32,928 nucleotides of DNA from an uncultured Bacilli bacterium (GCA_947628545.1 CANRAJ010000005.1:1-32928), one strand, 5' to 3'; positions 7,890 to 16,718 are shown, numbered from the stretch's first letter. Made by a program: numbers and translations. Notes: generated by a model from the letters alone, not told the origin.

Positions 7890-9260
7890 ATGACAATTAA
7901 AGAATTAATAGCCAATTATCAAGCTCATTTGCAAAAAGATGTTGTTGTAAATGGGTGGATTCGAAATCACCGCAAACAAAAAGAATTTGGTTTTATTGAT
8001 TTATCTGATGGTACTTGCTTTAAACATGTGCAAGTGGTTTACGAAAAGAATTTAGCTAATTTTGAGGATATTCAAAAATTTTTAGTTGGTAGTGCCGTTG
8101 AAATAAAAGGGCAAGTTGTTGAATCCGCCGGCCAAGATGATTTCGAAATTAAAGCCACAAATATTACTTTATTAGGCGATTGTCCTGAAGATTATCCGAT
8201 TCAACCAAAAAGACATACTCGGGAGTTTTTAAGAGAACAGGCCTATCTTCGCCCTCGAACTAATCTTTTTCAAGCCGTGTTTCGCATTCGTTCTCTAGCG
8301 GCGATGGCTATTCATGAATATTTCCAAAATAATGGCTATATTTATTTTCATGCCCCTCTTATTACATCTAGTGACTGTGAAGGAGCCGGCGAAATGTTTC
8401 AAGTAACGACCCTCGATTTAGAAAGAGTGGCCCAAAGTGGTCAAGTTGATTATTCTAAAGATTTTTTTGGTAAACAAGCTGGTTTAACTGTTTCGGGACA
8501 ACTTGAAGCCGAAACCTTTGCCTTGGCTTTTAATAAAGTTTATACTTTTGGTCCCACTTTCCGGGCGGAAAATTCGAATACCAAAACCCATATGTCCGAA
8601 TTTTGGATGGTTGAACCCGAAATTGCTTTTTGCGATTTAGAAGGTCTTATGGATATTGAAGAAGAAATGCTTAAATATATCATAAATTATTGTTTAAATA
8701 AAGGTCATGATGAACTTGTTTTCTTAGATCAATTTGTCGAAAAGGGCTTAATTGATAAATTAACGAAAATCGTTAATTCCAAATTTACGCGAATTAGTCA
8801 TGAAGATGTCATTACGATTTTGAAAAAGGCCGATCAAAAATGGGAATTTCCTCCCGAATATGGTCAAGATATTGCCAAAGAACACGAAAAATACATTACC
8901 GAATATTTTGATGGTCCCGTTTTCATTACTAATTGGCCCAAAGATATTAAGGCCTTCTATATGAAACAAAATAATGATAATAAGACGGTAGCCGCCGTCG
9001 ATCTTGAAGTTCCTGGCGTTGGTGAACTTATGGGTGGCAGTCAAAGAGAAGAAGATTATACTAAATTAGTGACGCGAATGAAGGAATTAAAAATGAATCC
9101 CGATGATATGTATTGGTATGTTAATCTGCGCAAATATGGTACTTGTGTTCATTCGGGTTTTGGCCTTGGTTTTGAACGCTTAATTATGTATCTAACGGGC
9201 ATCGAAAACATTCGCGATGTCATTCCGTATTATCGGACACCTGGTAATTGTGATTTTTAG
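7890..9260 (+). CDS. asnS: Asparaginyl-tRNA synthetase
   Basis: 456 residues, class IIb. An N-terminal OB fold (G-W-I-R-N-H-R-K-Q-K near residue 22) is followed by the catalytic core with F-R-A-E-N-S-N-T, which is specific to AsnRS, and a C-terminal G-F-G-L-G-F-E-R motif 3. ATG 7890 (M-T-I-K-E-L-I) fits the GAAAGG site at 7875-7880; the in-frame ATG at 7881 would abut that site directly. It lies 14 bases after hisS. With AsnRS present, the GatCAB genes downstream are probably needed mainly for Gln-tRNA(Gln) formation (inference; glnS is not in the window). Confidence 0.95.
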   Translation: MTIKELIANYQAHLQKDVVVNGWIRNHRKQKEFGFIDLSDGTCFKHVQVVYEKNLANFEDIQKFLVGSAVEIKGQVVESAGQDDFEIKATNITLLGDCPEDYPIQPKRHTREFLREQAYLRPRTNLFQAVFRIRSLAAMAIHEYFQNNGYIYFHAPLITSSDCEGAGEMFQVTTLDLERVAQSGQVDYSKDFFGKQAGLTVSGQLEAETFALAFNKVYTFGPTFRAENSNTKTHMSEFWMVEPEIAFCDLEGLMDIEEEMLKYIINYCLNKGHDELVFLDQFVEKGLIDKLTKIVNSKFTRISHEDVITILKKADQKWEFPPEYGQDIAKEHEKYITEYFDGPVFITNWPKDIKAFYMKQNNDNKTVAAVDLEVPGVGELMGGSQREEDYTKLVTRMKELKMNPDDMYWYVNLRKYGTCVHSGFGLGFERLIMYLTGIENIRDVIPYYRTPGNCDF

Positions 9261-9267
9261 AGATTTC

Positions 9268-9296
9268 TTGACAAAATAGGGGAAAAAAGCTAAACT
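9268..9296 (+). promoter_or_regulatory. Probable promoter of gatCAB
   Basis: TTGACA at 9268-9273, a 17-bp spacer and TAAACT at 9291-9296, eight bases after the asnS stop. A transcript from here would start near 9303 and run straight into the hairpin at 9317-9353. Confidence 0.6.
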
Positions 9297-9316
9297 ATTG
9301 CTAGGTATAAATTAAG

Positions 9317-9353
9317 TCTAGATAGGGCTTTGCCACATTATCTAGATTTTTTT
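9317..9353 (+). terminator. Terminator-like hairpin in the gatC leader
   Basis: TCTAGATA (9317-9324) pairs perfectly with TATCTAGA (9339-9346), followed by seven T. It is either the end of the hisS-asnS transcript or, since a promoter lies upstream of it, an attenuator in the gatCAB leader. Confidence 0.7.
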
Positions 9354-9371
9354 CAAAATGAAGGTGAGAAA

Positions 9372-9683
9372 ATGAAATTTACGAAAGAAATGGTCGAAGA
9401 TTATGCGGCTAAATTGCTAGTCGGGTTAACGCCAGAAGAAAATAAACTCGTCTTAGATGAAATGGAAATAATCGAAGCAACCATTGAAAATGTAACGAAA
9501 ATAAAAGATATTGAAAAAGTTGAACCAATGAGCTATTGCTTAGATGATTTGACGGTTGAACTTCGGGAAGATGTAGCTGAAGAATCTTGTGCTATTGAAG
9601 ATATTTTACGGAATTGTGATAATTATGAAAACCGCGAAATTGTCGTACCAAAGGTGGTGAAAACAAATGACGTACATGAATAA
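9372..9683 (+). CDS. gatC: Asp-tRNA(Asn)/Glu-tRNA(Gln) amidotransferase subunit C
   Basis: 103 residues, normal for GatC. It is the belt subunit that wraps around GatA and GatB and stabilises the amidotransferase. The N-terminal helices (V-E-D-Y-A-A-K-L-L-V-G-L-T-P-E-E) and the central K-V-E-P-M-S motif are typical. ATG 9372 is supported by AAGGTGAG at 9361-9368; an upstream in-frame extension to 9330 would cross the leader hairpin and is unlikely. Its end overlaps the start of gatA by 17 bases, so translation is coupled. Confidence 0.92.
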   Translation: MKFTKEMVEDYAAKLLVGLTPEENKLVLDEMEIIEATIENVTKIKDIEKVEPMSYCLDDLTVELREDVAEESCAIEDILRNCDNYENREIVVPKVVKTNDVHE

Positions 9684-11124
9684 AACCCTTAAAGAAATCC
9701 ATGCGGCTTTAATAAATAAAGAGGTAACGAGTGCCGAATTAGTTGAAGAAGCCCTTACTAAAGCGCATCAAAATGCTAAAGAATGTAATTCTTTTGTAAC
9801 AATTCTTGATGAAGCCGAACCAACCGTGGTAACCGACAATATTTTATCCGGAATTCCGTATGGAGCAAAAGATAATTATTCGACTAAGGGCATTTTAACG
9901 ACTGGTTCTAGTAACACATTAAAAGATTATGTACCTTTTTATGATGCCACGGTTATTCAAAAATTAAAAGATGCCGGGGCCGTAATGATTGGCAAAACGG
10001 CCATGGATGAGTTTGGCATGGGCGGAACCGGAACAACAGCCCATACAGGCATTATAACCAATCCTTGGGACCATGAAAGAATGTGTGCCGGTTCTTCAGC
10101 TGGTTCGGCCGCCGCAGTAGCAGCTGGCGTATTTCCTTATGCTTTAGGAAGCGATACCGGTGATTCAATCCGGAAACCCGCGGCTTACTGTGGAATTGTG
10201 GGATATAAACCAACTTATGGTTTAATTTCGCGTTATGGTTTATTTCCTTATGCTTCTAGTTTAGATCATTGTGGCGTTTTAACGCGGTCAGTTGAAGATG
10301 CTGCCATCGTCGTCGATAATATTAAAGGGCAAGATCAAAACGATATGACTAGCTGGGATTCAAGTAATATTAATTTAACTAAATCCCTAACAGGTAATGT
10401 TAAAGGTAAAAAACTATGTTATATTAAAGAAATATGTGATATTGCTAATTATACCAATCCGACCCCAGAACTAACGGCCCATTTAGCCAATTTTAAGCAT
10501 ACTTTAGAAATATGTAAAAAATTAGGAATAACGGTGGAAGAAGTTAGTGTTGATCAAACCTTACTTAACGCTGAACCCGCCGTCTATGTTATTTTATCTT
10601 ATGCCGAAGCCACCAGTAATTTATCAAATTTAACGGGAATTATATTTGGCCCTCGGGGCGAAGGCAAAGATGTAAACGAAATGATGAAAGATCACCGAAC
10701 CAAGGGCTTTTCCCCTTTAATTAAAAGACGGTTTGTAATTGGTTCCTACGTTTTACAAAAAGAAAATCAAGAACGCTATTTTAAAAATGCTCAACGGGTA
10801 CGTCGCCTTTTAGTCGATGCTTGGAAAGATTTATTTAAAAACTATGATGGCGTTATTTTGCCGGTGGGAAGTGGACCGGCTAAATACTTAAAAGATGATG
10901 ATAATACATTAACGAAAAATACGGAAATATTAGAAGAACACTTACAAATTGGTAATTTTGGTGGTTTTCCTTCTATTACCATTCCCAATGGTTTTATTGC
11001 TAATTTACCAGTTGGGGTTAATATCACCGGCAATTGTTACGATGATGCCAATGTTTTAAATCTGGCGTATGCCTTAGAAAAGGCCATGAACTATCAAAAT
11101 ATGATCGCGGGGGATAAAAGATGA
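9667..11124 (+). CDS. gatA: Asp-tRNA(Asn)/Glu-tRNA(Gln) amidotransferase subunit A
   Basis: 485 residues. GatA is the glutaminase of the complex, an amidase-signature enzyme with a Ser-cisSer-Lys triad. Lys lies in G-I-P-Y-G-A-K-D-N (about residue 62), the first Ser in G-S-S-A-G-S (about 137), and the nucleophile in D-T-G-D-S-I-R (about 161-167). Most GatA proteins read D-T-G-G-S-I-R there; the Asp next to the nucleophile is an unusual but possibly lineage-specific change. The start has AAGGTGG nine bases upstream, inside gatC. The stop TGA overlaps the gatB start as ATGA, so the three genes are translationally coupled. Confidence 0.95.
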   Translation: MTYMNKTLKEIHAALINKEVTSAELVEEALTKAHQNAKECNSFVTILDEAEPTVVTDNILSGIPYGAKDNYSTKGILTTGSSNTLKDYVPFYDATVIQKLKDAGAVMIGKTAMDEFGMGGTGTTAHTGIITNPWDHERMCAGSSAGSAAAVAAGVFPYALGSDTGDSIRKPAAYCGIVGYKPTYGLISRYGLFPYASSLDHCGVLTRSVEDAAIVVDNIKGQDQNDMTSWDSSNINLTKSLTGNVKGKKLCYIKEICDIANYTNPTPELTAHLANFKHTLEICKKLGITVEEVSVDQTLLNAEPAVYVILSYAEATSNLSNLTGIIFGPRGEGKDVNEMMKDHRTKGFSPLIKRRFVIGSYVLQKENQERYFKNAQRVRRLLVDAWKDLFKNYDGVILPVGSGPAKYLKDDDNTLTKNTEILEEHLQIGNFGGFPSITIPNGFIANLPVGVNITGNCYDDANVLNLAYALEKAMNYQNMIAGDKR

Positions 11125-12560
11125 AGAAAATAGTACCAGTAATCGGCATTGAAATGCACTGCGAATTAAAAAGTAATTCCAAAGTCTTTTCCAGCGCCCG
11201 GAATTGTTTCAGTGAAGAGGCCAATTCAAATATTCGGCCTTTAGATATGGCATTTCCAGGAACATTACCTGTAGTAAATAAAAAATGTGTCAAAGATGCG
11301 CTTAAAATGGCTTTAGTTTTAAATTGCCAAGTACCGGAATATATGTATTTTGATCGGAAAAACTATTATTATCCCGATTTACCTAAGGGCTATCAAATTA
11401 CCCAAAATACGGAACCCGTTGGCGTTAATGGTTATCTAGATATTCCTTATCAAAATGGCATAAAAAAAGTATTAATCCACGATATTCACTTAGAAGAAGA
11501 TAGTGCTAGTTTAGAACACTATTTTGATGCCACTTTAATTGATTATAATCGGGCCGGAGTACCTTTACTTGAACTGGTTACCGAACCATGTTTTAATTCT
11601 AGTGCCGAGGTCTTAGCGTTTTTGGAATACATTAAAACAGTATATCAATATTGTGATGTTTCTGAAGCCGATACCAAAAAGGGGCAAATTCGCTGCGATG
11701 TCAATGTCTCAATTATGCCCGAAGGTGCTACCACCTTAGGCACAAAAGTTGAAATTAAAAATGTCAATGGTTTTGGTAATGTTGTCGAAGCCATCGAATA
11801 CGAAATTAAACGCCAAACGGAATTAATGAATGCGGGCAAATACGATTTAGTCGAACAAGAAACGCGCCGTTTTGATGAAGAAACCGGGGAAACTTACCGG
11901 ATGCGGAGTAAAGTTGATGCAATCGATTACAAATATTTTATTGAACCGAATATTCCCAAATATAAAATTACGCATGAATGGTTAGAAAAAATAAAAAAAG
12001 AAATTCCCATTTTACCATTAGAACGGCAAAAACTTTATACTACGGAATATGGTTTAAGTGAAGTTGATACTAATATCATTATTAAAGATAAATCCTTAGC
12101 GGATTACTTTGAAGAATGTTTAAATTTGGGAATTGATGCGAAAGTGGCGGCGAATTGGCTTATTACCCAAATTCTGGGCTATTTAAATAAAAAAGATTTG
12201 CCAATAGAGAAAATTTATTTAACGCCTTCACGATTAAAAGAACTTATTACATACCAAAATAAGGGGCTTATTTCTAGTAAACAGGCTAAAGAAATCTTTA
12301 ATCAAGTTTTAACCGAAGAAAAGGAAGTAGCAACCTTTATTAAGGAAGAAAATGCTCAAATATCGGATGAAGATAAACTTACCCATATAATTAAAAATAT
12401 TTTAGATAATAATCCCGAACAAATAAAACAATATCATAATGGTAAAACTAATTTATTTGATTATTTTGTTGGTCAAGTAATGCGGGAAACGAAAGGTAAA
12501 GCCAATCCGGTTTTAACTAAAGAAATACTAACTAAATTATTAGGAGAAATTACTCATTAA
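11121..12560 (+). CDS. gatB: Asp-tRNA(Asn)/Glu-tRNA(Gln) amidotransferase subunit B
   Basis: 479 residues, full length. GatB binds the mischarged tRNA, activates the side chain with ATP and receives ammonia from GatA. The N-terminal G-I-E-M-H-C-E-L, F-P-G-T-L-P, D-R-K-N-Y-Y-Y-P-D-L-P-K-G-Y-Q and R-A-G-V-P-L-L-E motifs are all present, and the C-terminal helical/YqeY-like tail (about 330-479) recognises the tRNA. It starts four bases before the end of gatA (ATGA overlap). Confidence 0.96.
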   Translation: MKKIVPVIGIEMHCELKSNSKVFSSARNCFSEEANSNIRPLDMAFPGTLPVVNKKCVKDALKMALVLNCQVPEYMYFDRKNYYYPDLPKGYQITQNTEPVGVNGYLDIPYQNGIKKVLIHDIHLEEDSASLEHYFDATLIDYNRAGVPLLELVTEPCFNSSAEVLAFLEYIKTVYQYCDVSEADTKKGQIRCDVNVSIMPEGATTLGTKVEIKNVNGFGNVVEAIEYEIKRQTELMNAGKYDLVEQETRRFDEETGETYRMRSKVDAIDYKYFIEPNIPKYKITHEWLEKIKKEIPILPLERQKLYTTEYGLSEVDTNIIIKDKSLADYFEECLNLGIDAKVAANWLITQILGYLNKKDLPIEKIYLTPSRLKELITYQNKGLISSKQAKEIFNQVLTEEKEVATFIKEENAQISDEDKLTHIIKNILDNNPEQIKQYHNGKTNLFDYFVGQVMRETKGKANPVLTKEILTKLLGEITH

Positions 12561-12573
12561 TTTCTCTTTTTTT
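12544..12573 (+). terminator. Intrinsic terminator of gatCAB
   Basis: GAGAAATTA (12544-12552) pairs with TAATTTCTC (12558-12566), followed by seven T. The gatB stop codon lies within the hairpin. Confidence 0.85.
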
Positions 12574-12641
12574 ATTTGAAAAAAATTTAACTTTTCCCAA
12601 TTTTATGTTATACTATTTCTAGAATAGAAAAGAGGTTTAAA

Positions 12642-13442
12642 ATGGCCAGAAAAAAAGTTACAAAAAAGAAAAATAATACGTTGTTAAATTATATAGAAAA
12701 GAATATTGTTCTTATTACATCACTTATTATATTTTTCATCGTTTTCTGTTTTGTGATGTACACTGGGGGAGAACAACCCAAAGAATTAGATCCAAATAAT
12801 CCTTTAGATGTTGCCGGTGGCAGTAAAATGGTGGCCGAACGGCTCGAAAAAATCATTCCTTACAGTGCCATTAATGATTTAAAGTATCAAACCGCCTATC
12901 AAAAAAATAAGGTATCGACTGATGATATTGCTAATGATATATTCCTCCAAATGGCTTATAATAATAGTGAAGAAAAAACATTTACGGCTTTTCAAACAAC
13001 CCTTACGAGACTATATGGCGATAATTTATTTATTATGAATCACGATTTTAATGTTAATGGTCAAGTTTAATGTGCCAGTAGTTATGCTTTAAGCCAATAT
13101 AATTGTGAAGATACCACAATTGCTGGACCAATTTATGATATTATTGCCGAGTATACGAAATTAAATATTAAAAATGATATTTATTATCTAACTCAAGACG
13201 TTTACTTTTACAGTAAAGAAGCAAATACTGATGGCATAAACTATACATTATATTTTGATTATAAATATCAAAATGTTGTGGCTAAATTTAGCGATAAAGA
13301 TTTAAATAATCAAGATATTGCCGACTTTATTAAAACAAAATATGCAGGTTATAAAAGTACCTATTTAAGTAAATTTGATTTAAATAAAAATACCTATCGC
13401 TGGCTAAGTACAGAAAGAATTAAGAATAATGAAACTGAATAA
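12642..13442 (+). pseudogene. Membrane-anchored protein of unknown function, interrupted by an in-frame TAA
   Basis: A start at 12642 with AGAGG upstream and a TATACT -10 at 12609-12614 opens a frame with a Lys-rich N-terminus, one membrane segment (about residues 23-43) and an extracellular part. It meets TAA at 13068-13070 after 142 residues. The same frame then continues without a stop from 13071 to TAA at 13440-13442, adding about 123 codons of similar composition (for example Y-F-D-Y-K-Y-Q-N-V-V). The next gene starts at 13429, overlapping the end of this extension, as expected if the full-length frame was the ancestral gene. One base change (AAA, CAA or GAA to TAA) would explain it. A sequencing or assembly error, or readthrough, are alternatives. 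I do not recognise the family. Confidence 0.75.
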
Positions 13443-13860
13443 ATTTTTAGGCATTTTATTTCTTAGTCTAAGCATCATCATTATCATTTTAGCAAGCATT
13501 TGGAATAATTTAAAAAATAATAATGTCATGGCAACGGTGATTCCCAAAGATAATCAAAAAGATTATAGTCCGGTCATAATTCGCGATTATACGACCTATT
13601 TTAATATCTTAAATAAATATCAAGGAGAAATTAGATTAAAACCGGAAGATTTTCGTGATTATGATTATATTTTAAATTTTATTCCGTATCAAGAAAACTT
13701 AAAAATTAAAAAAACGCACGTTATAGTTAGTGAGGAAATAACGGTAATTTATAAATTTAATAAAACCATATCAGACTCAGATGAATATGTCATTAATTTA
13801 GTAAAAATAAATAAAGGAGTCGTAAAAAAAGAATTAAAAATAAATATTCTATACGAATAA
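13429..13860 (+). CDS. Small membrane-anchored protein of unknown function
   Basis: 143 residues: an N-terminal hydrophobic anchor (about residues 7-25, L-G-I-L-F-L-S-L-S-I-I-I-I-I-L-A), then a soluble, probably extracellular, beta-rich region. No recognised domain. It overlaps the 3' end of the interrupted upstream frame by 14 bases and lacks a strong ribosome-binding site, suggesting coupled translation; the nonsense codon upstream may therefore lower its expression. The HerA-like gene follows after 13 bases. The gene pair looks like one functional unit on the cell surface (inference). Confidence 0.7.
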   Translation: MKLNKFLGILFLSLSIIIIILASIWNNLKNNNVMATVIPKDNQKDYSPVIIRDYTTYFNILNKYQGEIRLKPEDFRDYDYILNFIPYQENLKIKKTHVIVSEEITVIYKFNKTISDSDEYVINLVKINKGVVKKELKINILYE

Positions 13861-13873
13861 AAAGAGGTGTCTT

Positions 13874-15691
13874 ATGTTTGGAAAAATAGTTTATATTAAT
13901 GATTCGGTTGCCCATATTGCTAATTTAGGTGGTAGTAATGCCTCCGCGGATTTAATGAATGTCCATATTATTTTTGAAGAAAATAATCAACAGATTTTAG
14001 GCGAAATTACCGAAATTAATGATCAAGTAATTAAGGTTCGCTTTTTAGGAGAATACTTAAATAACCGTTATGTCAATGGGGTATTGCGAAAACCATTACT
14101 TTCTTCTAAAATAAGAATTATTAATAGCGCCGAATTACAAGAATTAATTGGAACATATAGTGATAAAACCTTTATTTTAGGCGAAAGTGCCATTTATAAG
14201 GGTTTTAAATTATGTCCCAATGTCAATGATTTATTTTCTAACCATTTAGCCATCTTTGGCAATTCCGGTTCTGGTAAATCCTGTGGGGTAGCCCGAATTG
14301 TGCAAAATCTTTTTTCCAATCAATATGCCGTGCAATTTAATGCTAATTTATTTATTTTTGATGCTTATGGCGAATATAAAAATGCCTTTGGAAAATTAAA
14401 TGAAATAAATGCTAGTTACAATTATAAATTCATCACGAGTAATCCGACAGAGGAAAGTGATTTTCCGCTTCAAATCCCGGTTTGCCTTTTAACGCTTGAT
14501 GATGTGGCTTTACTTTTACAAGCCAATACGCATTCCCAATTACCCATCATTGAAAATTCCATTAAATTAGCTAAGATTTTTTCCGTCGAATCCGAAGAAA
14601 CAACAACTTATAAAAATCACTTAATTGCGAAAGCCTTACTAGCCGTTTTATTTAGTAGCGAAACAATTTCCAATAAGAAAAATGAAATATTTACGATTTT
14701 AGAAGTATGTAATACAAAGGAATTTAATTTTGATTCCGTGATTCAAGGTTTAGGTTATACGCGCAGTCTAAGTGAATGCTTTGAAATTGATTCCAATGGT
14801 AATTTTGGCGAATCAGTACTTATAACCGATTATATTTTAAAGCATATAAATGATGATATAGAAAGTATGCGTGCACCAGAAAATGCTAATTACTCTTTAA
14901 AAGATTTGGCCCAAGCCCTTGAATTTACCCTTATTAGTCAAGGCTTCCAACATAACGCTAATTTACATGATGATGCTGTTATTTTGAAAGTTAGATTAAA
15001 CTCCATTATCAATAGTAAAATTAATGATTTCTTTACGGATCAAAACATTTCCGTGGCTGATTATATTGCTTCTTTAATTAATAAAAATGGTCAAAAAGCC
15101 CAAATTATTAATATTAACTTAGAAGATGTCGATGATATTTATGCTAAAGTAATTGTTAAGATTTTCTCCCGGATGATTTTCGAATTTGCCAAGGGCTGTG
15201 AAAAAAGAGCCTCTATTCCGTTTCATTTGTTTTTAGAAGAAGCCCATCGCTATATTCAAAAGGATAATGATACTTTCCTAATTGGTTATAATATTTTTGA
15301 CCGGATTGCCAAAGAAGGCCGGAAATACGGTGTAATTTTAGATATCATTAGTCAAAGACCAGTGGAAATATCCGATACCGTAATTGCCCAATGTAATAAT
15401 TTCTTAATCTTTAAAATGACCCATCCCCTTGATATTAAATATATTGAAGAAATGTTACCGAATATTTCGGCCGATATTCTTGATAAACAAAAAGTCTTGC
15501 AACCAGGAAATTGTGTTTGCTTTGGCGGGGCCTTTAAAATCCCAATGATCGTTAAACTCGATTTACCAAATCCCATGCCTTATAGTTCTAACTGTGATGT
15601 ATCGGCTTGCTGGAAAGTAAATGAAAGTGCTTTTCCAACTAATCAGGTAGCCCCAATGCCCAAACAAAATCCCGTAAATCAAACTCCTTAA
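13874..15691 (+). CDS. HerA-like hexameric ATPase/DNA translocase
   Basis: 605 residues. An N-terminal HAS-barrel-like beta domain (about 1-95) is followed by a DUF87/HerA-type FtsK-fold ATPase with Walker A G-N-S-G-S-G-K-S (about residue 132), Walker B H-L-F-L-E-E-A-H-R (about 452), and E-G-R-K-Y-G plus S-Q-R-P (about 480-495) as the arginine-finger/sensor region. HerA proteins form hexameric rings that move along DNA, often with the NurA nuclease. No nurA or other effector is next to it, so its role (DNA repair, or a general motor) is open. AAGAGGTG precedes the ATG; a terminator follows directly. Confidence 0.88.
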   Translation: MFGKIVYINDSVAHIANLGGSNASADLMNVHIIFEENNQQILGEITEINDQVIKVRFLGEYLNNRYVNGVLRKPLLSSKIRIINSAELQELIGTYSDKTFILGESAIYKGFKLCPNVNDLFSNHLAIFGNSGSGKSCGVARIVQNLFSNQYAVQFNANLFIFDAYGEYKNAFGKLNEINASYNYKFITSNPTEESDFPLQIPVCLLTLDDVALLLQANTHSQLPIIENSIKLAKIFSVESEETTTYKNHLIAKALLAVLFSSETISNKKNEIFTILEVCNTKEFNFDSVIQGLGYTRSLSECFEIDSNGNFGESVLITDYILKHINDDIESMRAPENANYSLKDLAQALEFTLISQGFQHNANLHDDAVILKVRLNSIINSKINDFFTDQNISVADYIASLINKNGQKAQIININLEDVDDIYAKVIVKIFSRMIFEFAKGCEKRASIPFHLFLEEAHRYIQKDNDTFLIGYNIFDRIAKEGRKYGVILDIISQRPVEISDTVIAQCNNFLIFKMTHPLDIKYIEEMLPNISADILDKQKVLQPGNCVCFGGAFKIPMIVKLDLPNPMPYSSNCDVSACWKVNESAFPTNQVAPMPKQNPVNQTP

Positions 15692-15708
15692 AGAATCAAA
15701 AAATACTC

Positions 15709-15736
15709 AAAATTGCCTCCAAAAAGGCAATTTTTT
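15709..15736 (+). terminator. Intrinsic terminator after the HerA-like gene
   Basis: AAAATTGCCT (15709-15718) pairs with AGGCAATTTT (15725-15734), with the loop CCAAAA and a trailing T-run. Confidence 0.85.
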
Positions 15737-15805
15737 AAATGAACCAAATTTCCCGAATATTAGCCAAAAATTAGATGCCTTTAGACCATTTTTAAGGGTA
15801 AAAAT

Positions 15806-15834
15806 TTGCAATTTTGGTTAAGTTGTGCTATAAT
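15806..15834 (+). promoter_or_regulatory. Promoter with extended -10
   Basis: TTGCAA at 15806-15811, a 17-bp spacer ending in TGC, and TATAAT at 15829-15834. It shows that the next gene starts downstream, not at the in-frame TTG that forms part of this -35. Confidence 0.8.
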
Positions 15835-15874
15835 AGATGACATCTCGCGAAAAAGGGGAGGTTTAATAGATACT

Positions 15875-16681
15875 ATGAAAGATTATGTCCTGCGTAACAG
15901 GAAGGGATTATTATTAGTATTATTAGCAGTTTTAGTAACGAGTTTAGTTGAAATAAGCAATATTAAAGGAAACAATAAACCGGATTTAAGTATTCGGTAT
16001 AATGGTTTTAATATCGAACAAAAGAAAGAAATAAGCGAAGAAGAAATCGTTGAGCAATTCTTTACGGATAATCAAAACTATTTTGCCTTTTATGCTAAAA
16101 CATTTCAAATTGAAGAAGAGAAATTAATTGCTTTATTAAAAGACGATTATAAAAATAATGGTTTATTGGAAGCCACTAATCTGGATAAATATTTAATTGA
16201 CTATTTATTGGCGTTAGAAAGCGAGAATAAGGACTTATTTAATAATAAAATAACATCGAGTATGCCTAATAGCGAATATATTATAAGTTTAATTAAATAC
16301 TTTACTAAAGTTTATGATAACGTGGATTTTAAGATTGCGGCGGCAATTGGTTTAATTGAATCTGGTTACCGTTCCGAATATATGCTTAAATGTAATAATG
16401 TCTTTGGTGGTATGGCTGGAGGTAAATTAATCAAATATAAAAGTATCGAATATGGTATTTTAAAATATGTTCAACTTTTAAGTGAAGGATATTTTGCTAA
16501 AGGATTAGATACCGTTGAAAAAATTGGACGGGTCTATAACCCAGTAATCAACGAAAACGGCCAAAAAGTGGCAAGTCCAACTTGGGTGATCAATGTAAAT
16601 AATGCTACAAGTAAATACGAAAATATCATTTTACCAAGTACTTTAGATGAAATTCTTACTTTACAGACCAACCAAGAATAA
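15875..16681 (+). CDS. Membrane-anchored glucosaminidase/lysozyme-like peptidoglycan hydrolase
   Basis: 268 residues from ATG 15875. Short basic N-terminus, one membrane anchor (about 11-27), a linker, then a C-terminal domain (about 140-255) with A-A-A-I-G-L-I-E-S-G, N-N-V-F-G-G-M and Y-L/V-type aromatic spacing. This is the layout of endo-beta-N-acetylglucosaminidase (LytG/Atl-like) domains, where the Glu of I-E-S-G would be the catalytic acid. It probably trims cell-wall glycan strands outside the membrane. GGGGAGG (15855-15861) lies somewhat far (13 bases) from the ATG. It has its own promoter and follows a terminator, so it is a single-gene unit. Confidence 0.75.
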   Translation: MKDYVLRNRKGLLLVLLAVLVTSLVEISNIKGNNKPDLSIRYNGFNIEQKKEISEEEIVEQFFTDNQNYFAFYAKTFQIEEEKLIALLKDDYKNNGLLEATNLDKYLIDYLLALESENKDLFNNKITSSMPNSEYIISLIKYFTKVYDNVDFKIAAAIGLIESGYRSEYMLKCNNVFGGMAGGKLIKYKSIEYGILKYVQLLSEGYFAKGLDTVEKIGRVYNPVINENGQKVASPTWVINVNNATSKYENIILPSTLDEILTLQTNQE

Positions 16682-16683
16682 AG

Positions 16684-16712
16684 TTGAATAAACTATAAAG
16701 ATTTGTTATAAT
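16684..16712 (+). promoter_or_regulatory. Promoter of the structured RNA
   Basis: TTGAAT at 16684-16689, a 17-bp spacer and TATAAT at 16707-16712. There is no ribosome-binding site or start codon for a gene downstream until 16918. Confidence 0.75.
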
Positions 16713-16718
16713 TAAATT

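Noticed and set aside
11119-11135. TGA read as Trp (Mollicutes code)
   Set aside because: The gatA and rarA reading frames end naturally at TGA overlapping the next start, and large genes use TGG for Trp with no internal TGA, so the standard bacterial code applies.
13874-15691. HerA-like ATPase as part of an antiphage defence pair
   Set aside because: Defence HerA systems have an adjacent effector (SIR2, DUF4297, nuclease). The neighbours here are small membrane genes and a wall hydrolase, with terminators on one side, so I keep it as a stand-alone translocase.
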